Assembly: GCA_009789175.1 (NCBI GenBank)
Contig: CP046867.1
Location: 1 to 64,000, forward strand
Length of the DNA: 64,000 bases
From: Salinibaculum litoreum
Lineage (GTDB): Archaea; Halobacteriota; Halobacteria; Halobacteriales; Haloarculaceae
Reading direction: 5' to 3'
The notes beneath the pieces were generated by a model that searched no databases, was not told where the DNA came from, and was given only the letters and a program-made list of their open reading frames with translations. Every line of letters begins with the position of its first letter. Position 1 is the first letter of the stretch. Positions 56,156 through 64,000 of the stretch are shown here, in pieces. The translations under genes and the position numbers were made by a program.

Positions 56156-57616
56156 TTATTGATCGTGGAACTCCTTCAGTTGGGAGTTAACGACGGTCCG
56201 GAGGAGTTCATCTTGACTGGCTATCGCTTCTAACCTGGTGTCGTCGACTATCCGGTCCATCATCGCTTCGGGATCGCCCGTGAACGTAAATTCCATGTAC
56301 ATCCCGCCGCCACGCCCTCGGCTCTTCCGGGAGGTCGAGATGAGACCGTACGTGGAGAGCTCTTTGACGTACTTGACGTAGGTTTCGCGAGTCATCTGGT
56401 CAGCATCGAGTTGATCGGTCACCCATTGATAGACTTTGAAGCCGACAGGACTGGGAACTGAACTCCGGGAACGGTTCGAGTGACAGGCAACGACAGCTGT
56501 CGCATACAGCGAGATCTTTTTCTGCGTCGTCAATCCCTCTACGAGTTTCAGCGACCGGTCTTTGTCGATTTCCTCCTGGGATTCCCGAACGTGATCTTCG
56601 GTAACTCTCCCATCACGGCGATCGTCGGCGAGATCGCCTGCGCCCCGGAACAGGTCGATCGCCTTCCGGGCGTCGCCGTGGCTCTGTGCCGCAAACGCCG
56701 CTACGAGCGGTATCACGTCGTCTTCGAGCGCATCACGACGGAATGCGTCTCGGCGATTCTCGAGAATTTCCCGCAGTTGCGTGGCATCGTAGTCGGGGAA
56801 GTAGACGTCTCGCGGATTGAACGAACTCTCGGCACGGCCGTCGATATCTTCCATAAACTTCGGGTCGTTCGTCAGGGCTGCGACCGACACGCGGCCTTCG
56901 ATATCGTTGGTGTTACTCGCTCGCGATAGCTGGTACAGGAGTTTCGAGTAGGCGGGTTCGTCGTTCGCTCGCCGGCCGACCAGGAGGTCGATCTCGTCGA
57001 GGATGAAAATCACCGAGTCGTAGTGCTCGTTGATGAGTTCGTACAGGCGTCGATACTTGCATTTCGTGGACACGCCCGTCTCGGGGACTCCGACCCTCGC
57101 ATCGACGTCCGTCGCGACGGTCTGGACGAGTTCGTACACCGCCTGGTCGAGTGTATTGATAGGCTGACAATTAACGTCGACCACGCCGAAGCGCTCGCCT
57201 TTCGATTGATAGAGTTCGATGATCTGTTGCGTGACTGCTCCGATGATTAGGGATTTCCCCGTCCCAGCGGGGCCGTACAGCAGCATATTCGGCGGACGGT
57301 TTCCTTGGAGCGTCGGACGCAGAAACGAGACGACGGATTCGAGTTGGTCGTCGCGACCGACGATTCGTTCCTCGTCGATGATCGTGTCGGGTTCGACGAG
57401 ATCACGATTGATGAACACCGACGCCTCCCCTTCGTCGTCGAGCATATCACGGATCGACCGTTGAGTGCCGCCCTCAGCAGTCTCTCCGTCCGCATCTGTA
57501 TCAGTCTCTCCGGCAACTGCATTGCGAGCGGCTTCACTCTGTGTTTCGTCAACTCTAGAACGAACCCCTTCGTCGAAGGTAGATTGTCCCGTCCCGTCCT
57601 CCTCACTACCGGTCAT
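56156..57616 (-). CDS. Orc1/Cdc6 family replication initiator
   Basis: The 486-residue protein is an AAA+ ATPase with Walker A GPAGTGKS (115-122) and Walker B FILDEIDLL (204-212), an acidic N-terminal extension, and a C-terminal winged helix (TRETYVKYVKELSTYGLISTSRKSRGRGGG). It binds the recognition boxes on either side and loads MCM. The ATG at 57616 is chosen over one at 57652 because the latter lies in the TTTTTAAC promoter box, which is 25-30 bases before 57616. Haloarchaea carry many such genes, each tied to its own origin. Confidence 0.9.
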   Translation of the reverse strand: MTGSEEDGTGQSTFDEGVRSRVDETQSEAARNAVAGETDTDADGETAEGGTQRSIRDMLDDEGEASVFINRDLVEPDTIIDEERIVGRDDQLESVVSFLRPTLQGNRPPNMLLYGPAGTGKSLIIGAVTQQIIELYQSKGERFGVVDVNCQPINTLDQAVYELVQTVATDVDARVGVPETGVSTKCKYRRLYELINEHYDSVIFILDEIDLLVGRRANDEPAYSKLLYQLSRASNTNDIEGRVSVAALTNDPKFMEDIDGRAESSFNPRDVYFPDYDATQLREILENRRDAFRRDALEDDVIPLVAAFAAQSHGDARKAIDLFRGAGDLADDRRDGRVTEDHVRESQEEIDKDRSLKLVEGLTTQKKISLYATAVVACHSNRSRSSVPSPVGFKVYQWVTDQLDADQMTRETYVKYVKELSTYGLISTSRKSRGRGGGMYMEFTFTGDPEAMMDRIVDDTRLEAIASQDELLRTVVNSQLKEFHDQ

Positions 57617-57755
57617 ACGCTTTCTGCACGCCGGAGTGTTAAAAAGATTCACCTCCGTCGATGTTTATCCGGGGAATACGCCCAGGCTATCCCCCGTATT
57701 CACGAGTTGCCTATTCTCCGGGATACGACCGACAACGAAGTCTATACGAGACGAG

Positions 57756-57774
57756 CCCCCGTGATCGAAGTGTA
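57756..57774 (-). promoter_or_regulatory. Origin recognition box 3
   Basis: CCCCCGTGATCGAAGTGTA is the complement of the consensus; it lies 140 bases before the Orc1/Cdc6 start. Confidence 0.7.
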
Positions 57775-57790
57775 ATCGCTCTCCTGCACG

Positions 57791-57812
57791 CCCCCCGTGA
57801 TCGAAGTGAAAA
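57791..57812 (-). promoter_or_regulatory. Origin recognition box 4
   Basis: CCCCCCGTGATCGAAGTGAA repeats box 3 35 bases on, in the same orientation. Confidence 0.7.
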
Positions 57813-57851
57813 TCTTCGGTTGACACCGATAAGAATAGTGGGTGAGGCCCA

Positions 57852-57871
57852 TTTACACTTCGATCACGGGG
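57852..57871 (+). promoter_or_regulatory. Origin recognition box 5
   Basis: TTTACACTTCGATCACGGGG is identical to box 2 and inverted with respect to boxes 3 and 4, 39 bases from box 4. Confidence 0.7.
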
Positions 57872-57912
57872 TGCGAATCGATAGAATAGGACCTCTTCCG
57901 ACCGCATCCTCT

Positions 57913-58100
57913 CTATTCGTCAGAATTGACCGGTCCTATGTACGGAGAACGAACTGAATCGCTCCCGCCACTGCCAGTAGTCGTAGTGGTTGCCATTGGT
58001 CTCCTTGATTGTGACAATCGCCTTCGAGGGGCGTCATGGGGGAGGCCGTCAGAACGCTTTTCGATCACGTTTTCGTCGTTTTCCTCGGGAACGTCCTCGG
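57913..58100 (-). pseudogene. Degraded second DUF6788 locus
   Basis: The C-terminal block YDYWQWRER and, after a shift, SPYIGPVNSDE parallel YYYWQWRDG and SQYKGPVNPDA of the intact gene at 4935. The N-terminal part is shortened and out of frame. The upstream palindrome is kept. Confidence 0.6.
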
Positions 58101-58109
58101 TGTGTCGTA

Positions 58110-58150
58110 TTAACCAACACATCCGCTGAAAACGCAGTTCTGTTGGTTAA
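58110..58150. promoter_or_regulatory. Palindrome beside the degraded DUF6788 copy
   Basis: TTAACCAACA and TGTTGGTTAA are separated by 21 bases, exactly as at 5275-5315. The conservation of arms and spacing while the gene decayed suggests a bound site or recombination end. Confidence 0.6.
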
Positions 58151-58341
58151 GATACTGTCCGACTCCGAGCCCTGCATCCAGAAGTTGACAGTTCGGCTCG
58201 GATGGCCCCGTCGCTGTGTAATGTCGAGATACGGCCTCGAAGGCACCGAAATCTTCGTCGAACACAGCGGTTCCCCCTATCCTGTTACCTCTCTACGGAC
58301 GCGAAGGAATAGCTACAGAAATGCGACTCCCAGTGTCTCGC

Positions 58342-59110
58342 TCAGCGCCCGATCGTCCCTTGTCGAGTGATCGGGGCGTCAGGGTTGATACAGAAGGCGA
58401 CGATGGTCGCGTCTTCGGTGGCCGTCACGGACACGTCACCCTTGTCGGTCACGAGTCCGCTTTCGGTGTAACCGATCCTGGTTTGCTCCTTACCGGCTGT
58501 CACTGCACCGTCGAACACGTAGAGAGGTGTCCCACTCCGGGCGGGACGGCAGCGTGACGGTCGCGCCGGCGTCGAGCCGACAGTCGTAGAAGTTGACGTC
58601 GTTCCGGACGTAAAGCGGTGCGTCGCCGCCCTCAGGGCCGAACAGGTGCCGCCACTCGTTGGACACTGAGTCCCGTATCGGCTCGTGCTGGATGCCCGGT
58701 TCGAGATCGAGGCTATGCGGCCGGACGAAGATCTGGAGCATCCGCAGCGGCGGGTCGTCCTCGTACGTTTCCTCTGCATGCCAGAACCCGCTACCGGCGT
58801 TCATCACCATCAGGTGGTTCGAGTCCGTGACGAGTTCGTTGCCCTGACGGTCGTCGTGGCGCATCACGCCGTCCGGCACCCACGAGATGATCTCCTCGTT
58901 GCGGTGTTGGTGCATCCGGATCAGCGTCCCCGGATCCATGAACGACTCGACGACAGTCGCCAGCGGGCCGTATCCGTGGTCGTCGTGACCTGGGACGGCG
59001 CGGCCGGGGAAGTCGAGATGGATCCTGAACCCACCCTGGTTCTGCGAAACGTCCGTTCGCGCCGCTGTATAGATCCGAGGTTGCGATCCCGCTGACGTTG
59101 AATCGGTCAT
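58342..59110 (-). pseudogene. Pirin-family protein, one frameshift
   Basis: The cupin-fold protein shows the pirin N-terminal half (LDFPGRAVPGHDDHGYGPLATVVESFMDPGTLIRMHQHRNEEII and WHAEETYEDDPPLRMLQIFVRP), including metal-binding histidines. Near 58528 the frame changes to PLYVFDGAVTAGKEQT, which runs to the end. Here repair needs one base removed or two added, unlike the other broken genes. Pirins are redox-sensing or quercetin-dioxygenase-like. The start at 59110 follows the family. Confidence 0.8.
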
Positions 59111-59195
59111 TCCCCCCGGTAGGTCAGCAGGTGCTAAGAATGTTAGGCCGTCGCTGTAACCCAACGGTTATCTCTCTCAGACCCCGAAGAGAGAT

Positions 59196-60218
59196 ATGGA
59201 TCTCTCTATCGTCGACCTCTCTCCCGTCCCCGACGACGGCACCGCCAGTGATGCCTATGCAAACACCGTCGAAGCCGCACAGCAGGCCGAACAGCTCGGA
59301 TTTTCGCGCTTCTGGGTGGCCGAACACCACGGCATGGCGGACTCCATCGCCGGCACGACTCCCGAGGTGTTGCTCGGCCACCTCGCCGCGGAGACTGACT
59401 CGATTCGACTGGGATCGGGGGCGGTGCTTCTCAACCATTACAGTCCGTTCAAGGTCGCAGAGGAGTTCGGTGCGTTGGATGCGCTCGCGCCCGGACGTAT
59501 CGACGCGGGCCTCGGACGGGCGAACGGGTCGCCTGCCGCCGACCGAGCGCTCGGGACGGACCGGCGCGTTCAGAATCCCGACGAGGACCACGCGGAGAAG
59601 ATCGAGGCCGTCGTCACTCACCTCTACGACGACTACCCCGACGGACACTCCTACAGTGATCTGACGATTCCGCGCTCCGGTCGAGGGACCCCCGTGCCGT
59701 GGGTCCTCGGATCGAGCCCATCGAGCGCCTCTCTCGCTGGCGAACTCGGGCTCCCGTACTGCTTCGCCGCGTTCATCCGGCCCCAGTTCGCCACCCAGTC
59801 GTTCGAGCAGTACCGCGAACACTTTCAGCCGTCACGGTTGGCTGGCGGTATCGACGAGCCGCAGGGGATGATCGCAGTGAATGCGGTCTCTGCCGAGACC
59901 GATGAGGACGCGGCACGACTTCGCGCAGTGGCCGAAGCGTCGTACAAGCGGATGCAACGCGGCGAGGTCGGAACGAGACCATCTGTCGAGGAAGCAGTCG
60001 ACGAACTCGGTGGAGTGCCGGAACCGACGCCTGCCACACTCGATTCCGACGAGTGGCCGCGCACGATCTCCGGAAGCCCGTCGACGCTCGCCGGTCTCCT
60101 GGAGCAACTCACGGAACGAGTCGGCGTCGACGAGGCGATGATTCAACATATCGTTCCGGAACACGACGACGCGCTCCGTTCGCACGAACTGATAGCCGAG
60201 GGCATTGGACTCATGTGA
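59196..60218 (+). CDS. LLM-class flavin-dependent oxidoreductase
   Basis: The 340-residue luciferase-like barrel starts LSIVDLSPVPDDGTASDAY and contains GFSRFWVAEHHGM, LGSGAVLLNHYSPFKVAEEFGALDALAPGRIDAGLGRA and PVPWVLGSSPSSA. This wording fits the MsnO8-type group of LLM oxidoreductases. It uses FMN or F420; the substrate is unknown. It is complete and divergent from the pirin gene, 85 bases away. Confidence 0.87.
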   Translation: MDLSIVDLSPVPDDGTASDAYANTVEAAQQAEQLGFSRFWVAEHHGMADSIAGTTPEVLLGHLAAETDSIRLGSGAVLLNHYSPFKVAEEFGALDALAPGRIDAGLGRANGSPAADRALGTDRRVQNPDEDHAEKIEAVVTHLYDDYPDGHSYSDLTIPRSGRGTPVPWVLGSSPSSASLAGELGLPYCFAAFIRPQFATQSFEQYREHFQPSRLAGGIDEPQGMIAVNAVSAETDEDAARLRAVAEASYKRMQRGEVGTRPSVEEAVDELGGVPEPTPATLDSDEWPRTISGSPSTLAGLLEQLTERVGVDEAMIQHIVPEHDDALRSHELIAEGIGLM

Positions 60219-60221
60219 ACT

Positions 60222-60245
60222 GCCTCGGGGGTCAAGCCCCGAGGC
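60222..60245. terminator. Strong GC hairpin after the LLM gene
   Basis: GCCTCGGGG and CCCCGAGGC form a perfect nine-base stem with a six-base loop three bases after the stop, followed by a small GGCCTTCGGCC hairpin. It may terminate transcription; similar hairpins also mark ends of haloarchaeal IS200/IS605 elements, so an element remnant is possible. Confidence 0.5.
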
Positions 60246-60631
60246 CTTCGGCCTGTAGAACCCGGCCTCCCAATCGAGCGATCTGGTTGGAACGTCCGGG
60301 TATCCACTTGCTCTCGCCTACTTCTCGTTCCCTTTGCGATCATTATCGGGAACAGGACATATATCTTCGAACGCACCGAAACGGTGTGTATATCTACACT
60401 TGTGCGTCTCCAATCGGATCTACTGGCTGGGTTGAGATCAGTAGTAGCTACCCCTTGTAGAATCACACATAACGGTGGACAGAGGAGAAAGTGGTATCTC
60501 TCCTATTGTGAGTGTCGGGAGATGGACAAGGCAATCACCAAATATGAAACTGTATAGGCTATATGAATAGACAAATTTCCTGATGATACTGGTACTAAGT
60601 GAACAACGTCGGGCTCTATATTTTTCTACTT

Positions 60632-60690
60632 ACTTCCACCAGTGCGAGAGTGGACGAACGACTCCCATCTCGTTTGAGTCGGAACTTCCG
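60632..60690 (-). pseudogene. IS5-type transposase C-terminal fragment
   Basis: TTCCACCAGTG followed by TGGACGAACG and CGTTTGAG matches in order the C-terminal coding end of the transposase at 62389 (62449-62505). On the minus strand it still gives LSHWWK. It is a short relic. Confidence 0.4.
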
Positions 60691-60920
60691 TCTCGTTTGG
60701 CCACGATACCGGTAATGATCAGCGTTTAATCCTGTGCAACCCGCCGAATGCAGTGAAGTGCCCGCCTGACGCACCAGCGTACTCGTGACCGATGACTCGA
60801 GCGTGCAGTACGAATTCTAGGGGAACGAGATGGGCACTAGTAATCGGTGAAAATGACTTACAAAACGACTCAAGATAGTTTGGCAATGAGGTTATCCCCG
60901 TAACGCCCTTCTGGAGAATT

Positions 60921-61316
60921 ATGTCGAGAGGACTCTCCAGTAAGGATAAAGAACAATCCAATACTGTCGAATACGGACTTGATCCGGAGTTAGATGCCAT
61001 TTTCCGATTACTGTCTAGTCAGCGTCGTCGCTACGTCCTCCATAGTTTGAAGGAATATGAGGATCCTCTGACGCTGGCTGATCTCGCTAAAGAAGTCGGT
61101 GTCCGAGAAAAGGACGGAGCCAACTCGGACGTGTCTGTTGAGGAAGTGAAGCGGATTTCAATTTCTCTCTACCACACGCACATCCCGAAATTGCGGGACG
61201 CAAACATCGTTCAATACGACCAAGAAACAGAGATTGTGACGCTTTCAGACAAGGGTGTACGGTGGGAGGAGTACGAGGAACGGCTTCAGGTCAAAAACCC
61301 GGACCCCGCTGAGTAA
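60921..61316 (+). CDS. DUF7344 winged-helix protein
   Basis: The 131-residue protein has LDAIFRLLSSQRRRYVLHSLKEYEDPLTLADLAKEVG, then VEEVKRISISLYHTHIPKLRDANIVQYD, the pattern of haloarchaeal DUF7344 proteins, a winged-helix fold likely to bind DNA. It stands alone, surrounded by transposase debris, and lacks membrane segments. Its target is unknown. Confidence 0.8.
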   Translation: MSRGLSSKDKEQSNTVEYGLDPELDAIFRLLSSQRRRYVLHSLKEYEDPLTLADLAKEVGVREKDGANSDVSVEEVKRISISLYHTHIPKLRDANIVQYDQETEIVTLSDKGVRWEEYEERLQVKNPDPAE

Positions 61317-61662
61317 CCAAGTGGTACGTCGCAGTTGACCCGACCAGCAGCGAGATCCATGTACGTAGTGATTACGCAGGAAGCCGTAGAGGGGGAACAC
61401 GGGATGTTACCATCTGTTAGTTAGGCTCTGTTGAAATCCTATTTTCGGGATACTTTCCCGATGAATCAGCCGTTAGGTAGGACTGCGAACTGATCACCAG
61501 CAATCATACCCGTTGAGGTATGTATTCTTGATGCTGTGCAAGATACAAAACGCATATCCTTATCGGCAAACGGGCGGCTACGAACACCAAGCCATCGAGG
61601 GTAATTCCCGCAACACACCGCGTACGGTTCGGCACTCTTCGAAGGGATAGATTGTATCCAGG
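61317..61662. other. Intergenic region, possible IS end
   Basis: GGCTCTGTTGAAATCC near 61424 looks like an orphan end of a haloarchaeal insertion sequence, but no partner repeat or transposase was found. Nothing else is evident. Confidence 0.3.
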
Positions 61663-62196
61663 CTACTTGATGGCGGACTTGAGGTATGTGTAGAGGTCAG
61701 TTAGCGCGTGTGCGATCTTTCGCCGGGGACGTGATTTGGCGTCGACCTCCATGCCGTGACTCTTGAGCCAATGCCGCATTTCGCTGCTACCGGCTTTCCG
61801 CTCGATGCCGACCTGCCGGAGGTGTTTGATCGGGTGTCGCAGCCAGTTGTACTCCTCGTGGGCGAAAACGTCGATATACTTCGCCGAGTGGGCGATGAGG
61901 ATGACGTGGAGCTGTCTGTCGGCCAGCAAGCCCCGTCGATATGTCCAGCTACCGTTTGGCTCCGATCCAACCGGCGGCTGGTGATACCATGCCAGCGGAT
62001 CCCACTCGAAGCCTTGTTCCTTGAGCGCCTCTGTGAACTCGTCCAGCGGCTGCTGGACGGTGCCGACGTATTCGGTGTCCTGAAGGCGGTATTCGGGCTG
62101 CCCGAGAGTTCGCCCGAGCCGGGTAATCCACGGGGCGAGCCGCTGTCTCACGTAGTAGGGAACGTCCGGTTGGAGAGTCTGGACGATAGTCCGCAT
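61663..62196 (-). CDS. Conserved haloarchaeal protein, function unknown
   Basis: The 177-residue protein starts MRTIVQTLQPDVPYYVRQRLA, continues with YVGTVQQPLDEFTEALKEQGF, and has a C-terminal YDVF-type block (KYIDVFAHEEYNWLRHPIKHLRQVGIERKAGSSEMRHWL). This wording recurs in uncharacterised haloarchaeal proteins. It has no signal or membrane span. The start at 62196 was chosen because the upstream extension does not fit the family. Confidence 0.65.
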   Translation of the reverse strand: MRTIVQTLQPDVPYYVRQRLAPWITRLGRTLGQPEYRLQDTEYVGTVQQPLDEFTEALKEQGFEWDPLAWYHQPPVGSEPNGSWTYRRGLLADRQLHVILIAHSAKYIDVFAHEEYNWLRHPIKHLRQVGIERKAGSSEMRHWLKSHGMEVDAKSRPRRKIAHALTDLYTYLKSAIK

Positions 62197-62388
62197 TTGG
62201 CGGCCATTGGGTTTCCAGTGCCTCGAATGTGTTGCAGGCCCAGCGAAACGCGAGCGACACCACGTCAGGGGTGAACAGCGTAGAGTCACATTTTGCTGAC
62301 TACACCCTCTGTATTCAGCATACAGTTCTTGACAAAATGTATAGATATTGCGCTCCGTAGCGTTACATCGTTCGCCTGTATCTAACGT
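62197..62388. other. Short intergenic region
   Basis: A minus-strand reading beginning VVSLAFRWACNTFEALE may be the tail of a lost gene. Otherwise nothing is seen. Confidence 0.3.
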
Positions 62389-63101
62389 TCAGAGTGTCTT
62401 GTCGATGTTATAGGTGAGACAGCCAACAGCGAGTTCACGGAACTGTTTCCACCAGTGTCGTGAGCGGACGAATGCGCCGTATTTTCGTTTGAGCCGTGAG
62501 TTCACGGTCTCATTCTGACTACGTTGACCGTAGAGATCGACGTCCAGTCGAGCGTTCCACGCCTTGTGAAGCGACGAAAACTCGCGGTGCTTGATGAGCG
62601 GACGAACACCTAACCACGAGCTAACGCGCGAACCTTCTGGTCGTCGTATCCTTTCTCGCCAAGGAGAACCGCTACTTCGCCGGTATTCCGCTTGATGAGC
62701 GACGGCGCAATCTTTGAGTCGTGCTTTCGTGTCGTCGTTACGTGTACGTCGATAATCGCGTTCGACCTCGTGTCCACCAGAAGTGTCACCTTCAACTGCT
62801 GAATAGTTAGCTTCGTTCGCTTCGTGTAGTGTTTCGAGGCGTGACTCCGGTCAAACCCTGAAGCGTCGATCCCAACGATACCGTTAGTCGGGAGAAGCGT
62901 GACCGAGAGGTTAAGAAGAACACGCCAGACAGCCATATCGAGTCGGTTGAACACTTTGCACAAAGTTGAGGGTGACGGGAGTTCGTCCAAGTTGATGGCT
63001 CTCCGAACGCGGGGCATCTCGATGAGTTCGTCGAGAAGCGTCCGATACGTCGTGTTCTTCCGAACTTTGAGACAGAGTATGGTGATGTACCTGAAAGACA
63101 T
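62389..63101 (-). pseudogene. IS5-family transposase, frameshifted
   Basis: The first frame contains LLDELIEMPRVRRAINLDELPSPSTLCKVFNRL, the Asp in VGIDASGFDRSHASKHY and the Asp in LGEKGYDDQ. It stops at ALARG; the next frame continues LGVRPLIKHREFSSLHKAWN and ETVNSRLKRKYGAFVRSRHWWKQFRELAVG, with the catalytic Glu, to 62389. One added base near 62620 restores the enzyme. Coding similarity continues upstream of the ATG at 63101 (LHTLHRVAVRAARLFPR), so the N-terminus is also disturbed. Terminal repeats were not identified. Confidence 0.82.
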
Positions 63102-63205
63102 ACGCGGGAAGAGCCGAGCAGCGCGGACTGCAACCCTGTGAAGCGTGTGTAAACCGACTCCATGATAGATGAGACGATGTGTAGAAGGACTGGTATAGAC
63201 AGTAA

Positions 63206-63454
63206 TTATAAATACTGCTCATAGCCGCATTTCGGACAATACATGATCTCCTGCTTGATCAGAAGGTGACCCAGATTACATTCACCACAGGGGCCTCCAA
63301 TCGAGATCCCAGTCTCTCGTGCGAGCGCGTTTACGGTGTTTTCTAACCTGTCTATCTGTAGTTCATTTCTCTCGAGACGGTCTGCCATCTCTTGAAGTCG
63401 CAGTACTTCTTGGCACCGCCGATCCTCTTCTGGTGATGAAGGATATGGGTTCAC
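63206..63454 (-). CDS. Small zinc-ribbon coiled-coil protein
   Basis: The 82-residue protein has a predicted helix (LRLQEMADRLERNELQIDRLENTVNALA) followed by a CxxC-x(n)-CxxC pair, CGEC and CPKC, able to bind zinc. Small two-CxxC proteins of this kind are abundant in haloarchaea and often of unknown role. It is intact and ends beside the transposase remnant. Confidence 0.65.
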   Translation of the reverse strand: MNPYPSSPEEDRRCQEVLRLQEMADRLERNELQIDRLENTVNALARETGISIGGPCGECNLGHLLIKQEIMYCPKCGYEQYL

Positions 63455-63575
63455 ACAAGAGATAGCCGGTCATGGAGAATAAACACGAGTTCGAATTCAC
63501 TGATGTACTTACACGATTTAGACCGTGATAGAACCTCAACGGGATTCGATACAATAAAAAAATGAAACGGTACGA

Positions 63576-63980
63576 TCAGTCAGCGCCAGCTGCTGCCGCC
63601 TCCTGTTCTTCGATGTAGTCAACGATCTCGGTCGTTTCCTCCCTGAACTCGTCGAGGTCGGTTTCTGCACCGTGGAGAATCGTCGAGAAGTACCGAACGG
63701 TAGCAGCGACGTTCATGGCTTCGGTAAGACCGTCCTCTGTCACCCCTTCTAGTCTCGCCTCTTCCTTATGGAAGTGTATACAGTAGGGACATCCCATTGC
63801 AGTTGCGGCTGCAACCGAAGCAAGCGCTTTCTCTCGGTTTGGTAGTTCTGTCTCTCCGAACTCAAGGTCACGTACGATTCCCCAACTGTGGTCAGCGGCG
63901 GGCTCCGAGAGCGCCTCGAGCCAGTTTGGAACTTGCCCGAGGTACTCTTCTATCTCTCCTTTTGTTTTGTCTGATACCAT
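63576..63980 (-). CDS. Carboxymuconolactone decarboxylase/AhpD-like protein
   Basis: The 134-residue helical protein has the redox motif GCPYCIHFHKEEA (CPYC followed by HFH), characteristic of AhpD-like members of the carboxymuconolactone decarboxylase family. Such proteins act in peroxide defence or as small oxidoreductases. It starts MVSDKTKGEIEEYLG near the right edge and is complete. Confidence 0.85.
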   Translation of the reverse strand: MVSDKTKGEIEEYLGQVPNWLEALSEPAADHSWGIVRDLEFGETELPNREKALASVAAATAMGCPYCIHFHKEEARLEGVTEDGLTEAMNVAATVRYFSTILHGAETDLDEFREETTEIVDYIEEQEAAAAGAD

Positions 63981-64000
63981 TGTCGACTCCCGGATTTCCT

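Larger units (their letters stand above)
55544..57871. other. Putative replication origin around the Orc1/Cdc6 gene
   Basis: Five copies of an origin recognition box, core CACTTCGATCACGGGG, flank an Orc1/Cdc6 gene: two on the left (55544 minus, 55898 plus) and three on the right (57756 minus, 57791 minus, 57852 plus). The left pair point away from each other around an AT-rich stretch (55680-55735) that could be the unwinding element. This is the standard archaeal origin layout; activity is inferred. Confidence 0.7.
60219..60920. other. Intergenic region with hairpin and transposase debris
   Basis: This 702-base gap has the hairpin at 60222-60245 and a short IS5-type remnant at 60632-60690. 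No gene was supported. Confidence 0.45.

Noticed and set aside
55544-57871. CRISPR-like repeats
   Set aside because: The repeated CACTTCGATCACGGGG units are irregularly spaced, in both orientations and next to Orc1/Cdc6, so they are origin boxes.
61424-61440. GGCTCTGTTGAAATCC as an insertion sequence boundary
   Set aside because: No matching inverted end or transposase was found, so an element cannot be defined.
1-64000. tRNA or rRNA genes
   Set aside because: I saw no cloverleaf with a terminal TTC-loop pattern and no rRNA-like conserved stretch on either strand.

Overview
The window reads as a haloarchaeal (class Halobacteria) chromosome or large replicon. The proteins are strongly acidic, Tat lipoprotein signals (RR motif then AGC) precede the solute-binding proteins, many starts lie about 20-30 bases after a TATA box and so look leaderless, and several families are typical of haloarchaea (Orc1/Cdc6 paralogue, DUF7344, DUF6788, DUF2270). 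No rRNA, tRNA or CRISPR array was seen.

Layout. 1-2961: AddB-like nuclease, cut by the window edge and frameshifted. 3232-4779: an IS5-type element whose inverted repeats also enclose a lipoprotein gene. 4935-5315: DUF6788 gene with a palindromic operator. 5535-9575: sulfur-handling island (rhodanese/MBL fusion, two YeeE/YedE half-transporters, TusA, DsrE, DUF2270). 9670-11391: a CopB-type ATPase that lost its N-terminus and is joined to an ArdC-like fragment. 11562-11885: SMR exporter. 12357-43301: a roughly 31 kb catabolic island: ornithine-cyclodeaminase-like, SDR, cupin, FAH, threonine-synthase-like, DgcA-like epimerase, two related cytosine-deaminase-like amidohydrolases, aminotransferase, nucleoside hydrolase, DgcN, CoA transferase, GH88, enoyl-CoA hydratase, DHDPS-like aldolase, deoxyribosyltransferase, F420 oxidoreductase, cyclase, BKACE, MATE, IclR regulator and a complete oligopeptide-type ABC importer. 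43302-44997: decayed genes and an IS6-type remnant. 45236-54252: an N-methyl-amino-acid module (LivM, a 42-residue ORF, LivH, LivK, a DMGDH/GcvT protein, a MSOX-type oxidase and IclR). 55544-57871: Orc1/Cdc6 flanked by five origin recognition boxes. 57913-63980: a degraded second DUF6788 locus, pirin, LLM oxidoreductase, DUF7344, transposase remains and small proteins.

How the genes may work together. DgcN plus DgcA give the acetylation and racemisation steps of the D-glutamate route known from halophilic archaea and marine bacteria; the neighbouring aminotransferase, deaminase-like amidohydrolases, CoA enzymes and peptide importer suggest uptake and stepwise breakdown of amino-acid- or nucleoside-like nitrogen compounds. 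The second module would import and oxidise an N-methylated amino acid, but its LivG/LivF ATPases are absent. Matching TTACAA-N8-TTGTAA palindromes upstream of two acyl-CoA genes suggest a shared regulator.

Caution. Eight coding regions are broken by 15 frameshifts, every one repaired by adding exactly one base, usually in a C or G run; a ninth (pirin) has a different shift. This pattern suggests consensus errors at least as much as genuine decay, so the frameshifted entries should be read as possibly intact genes.
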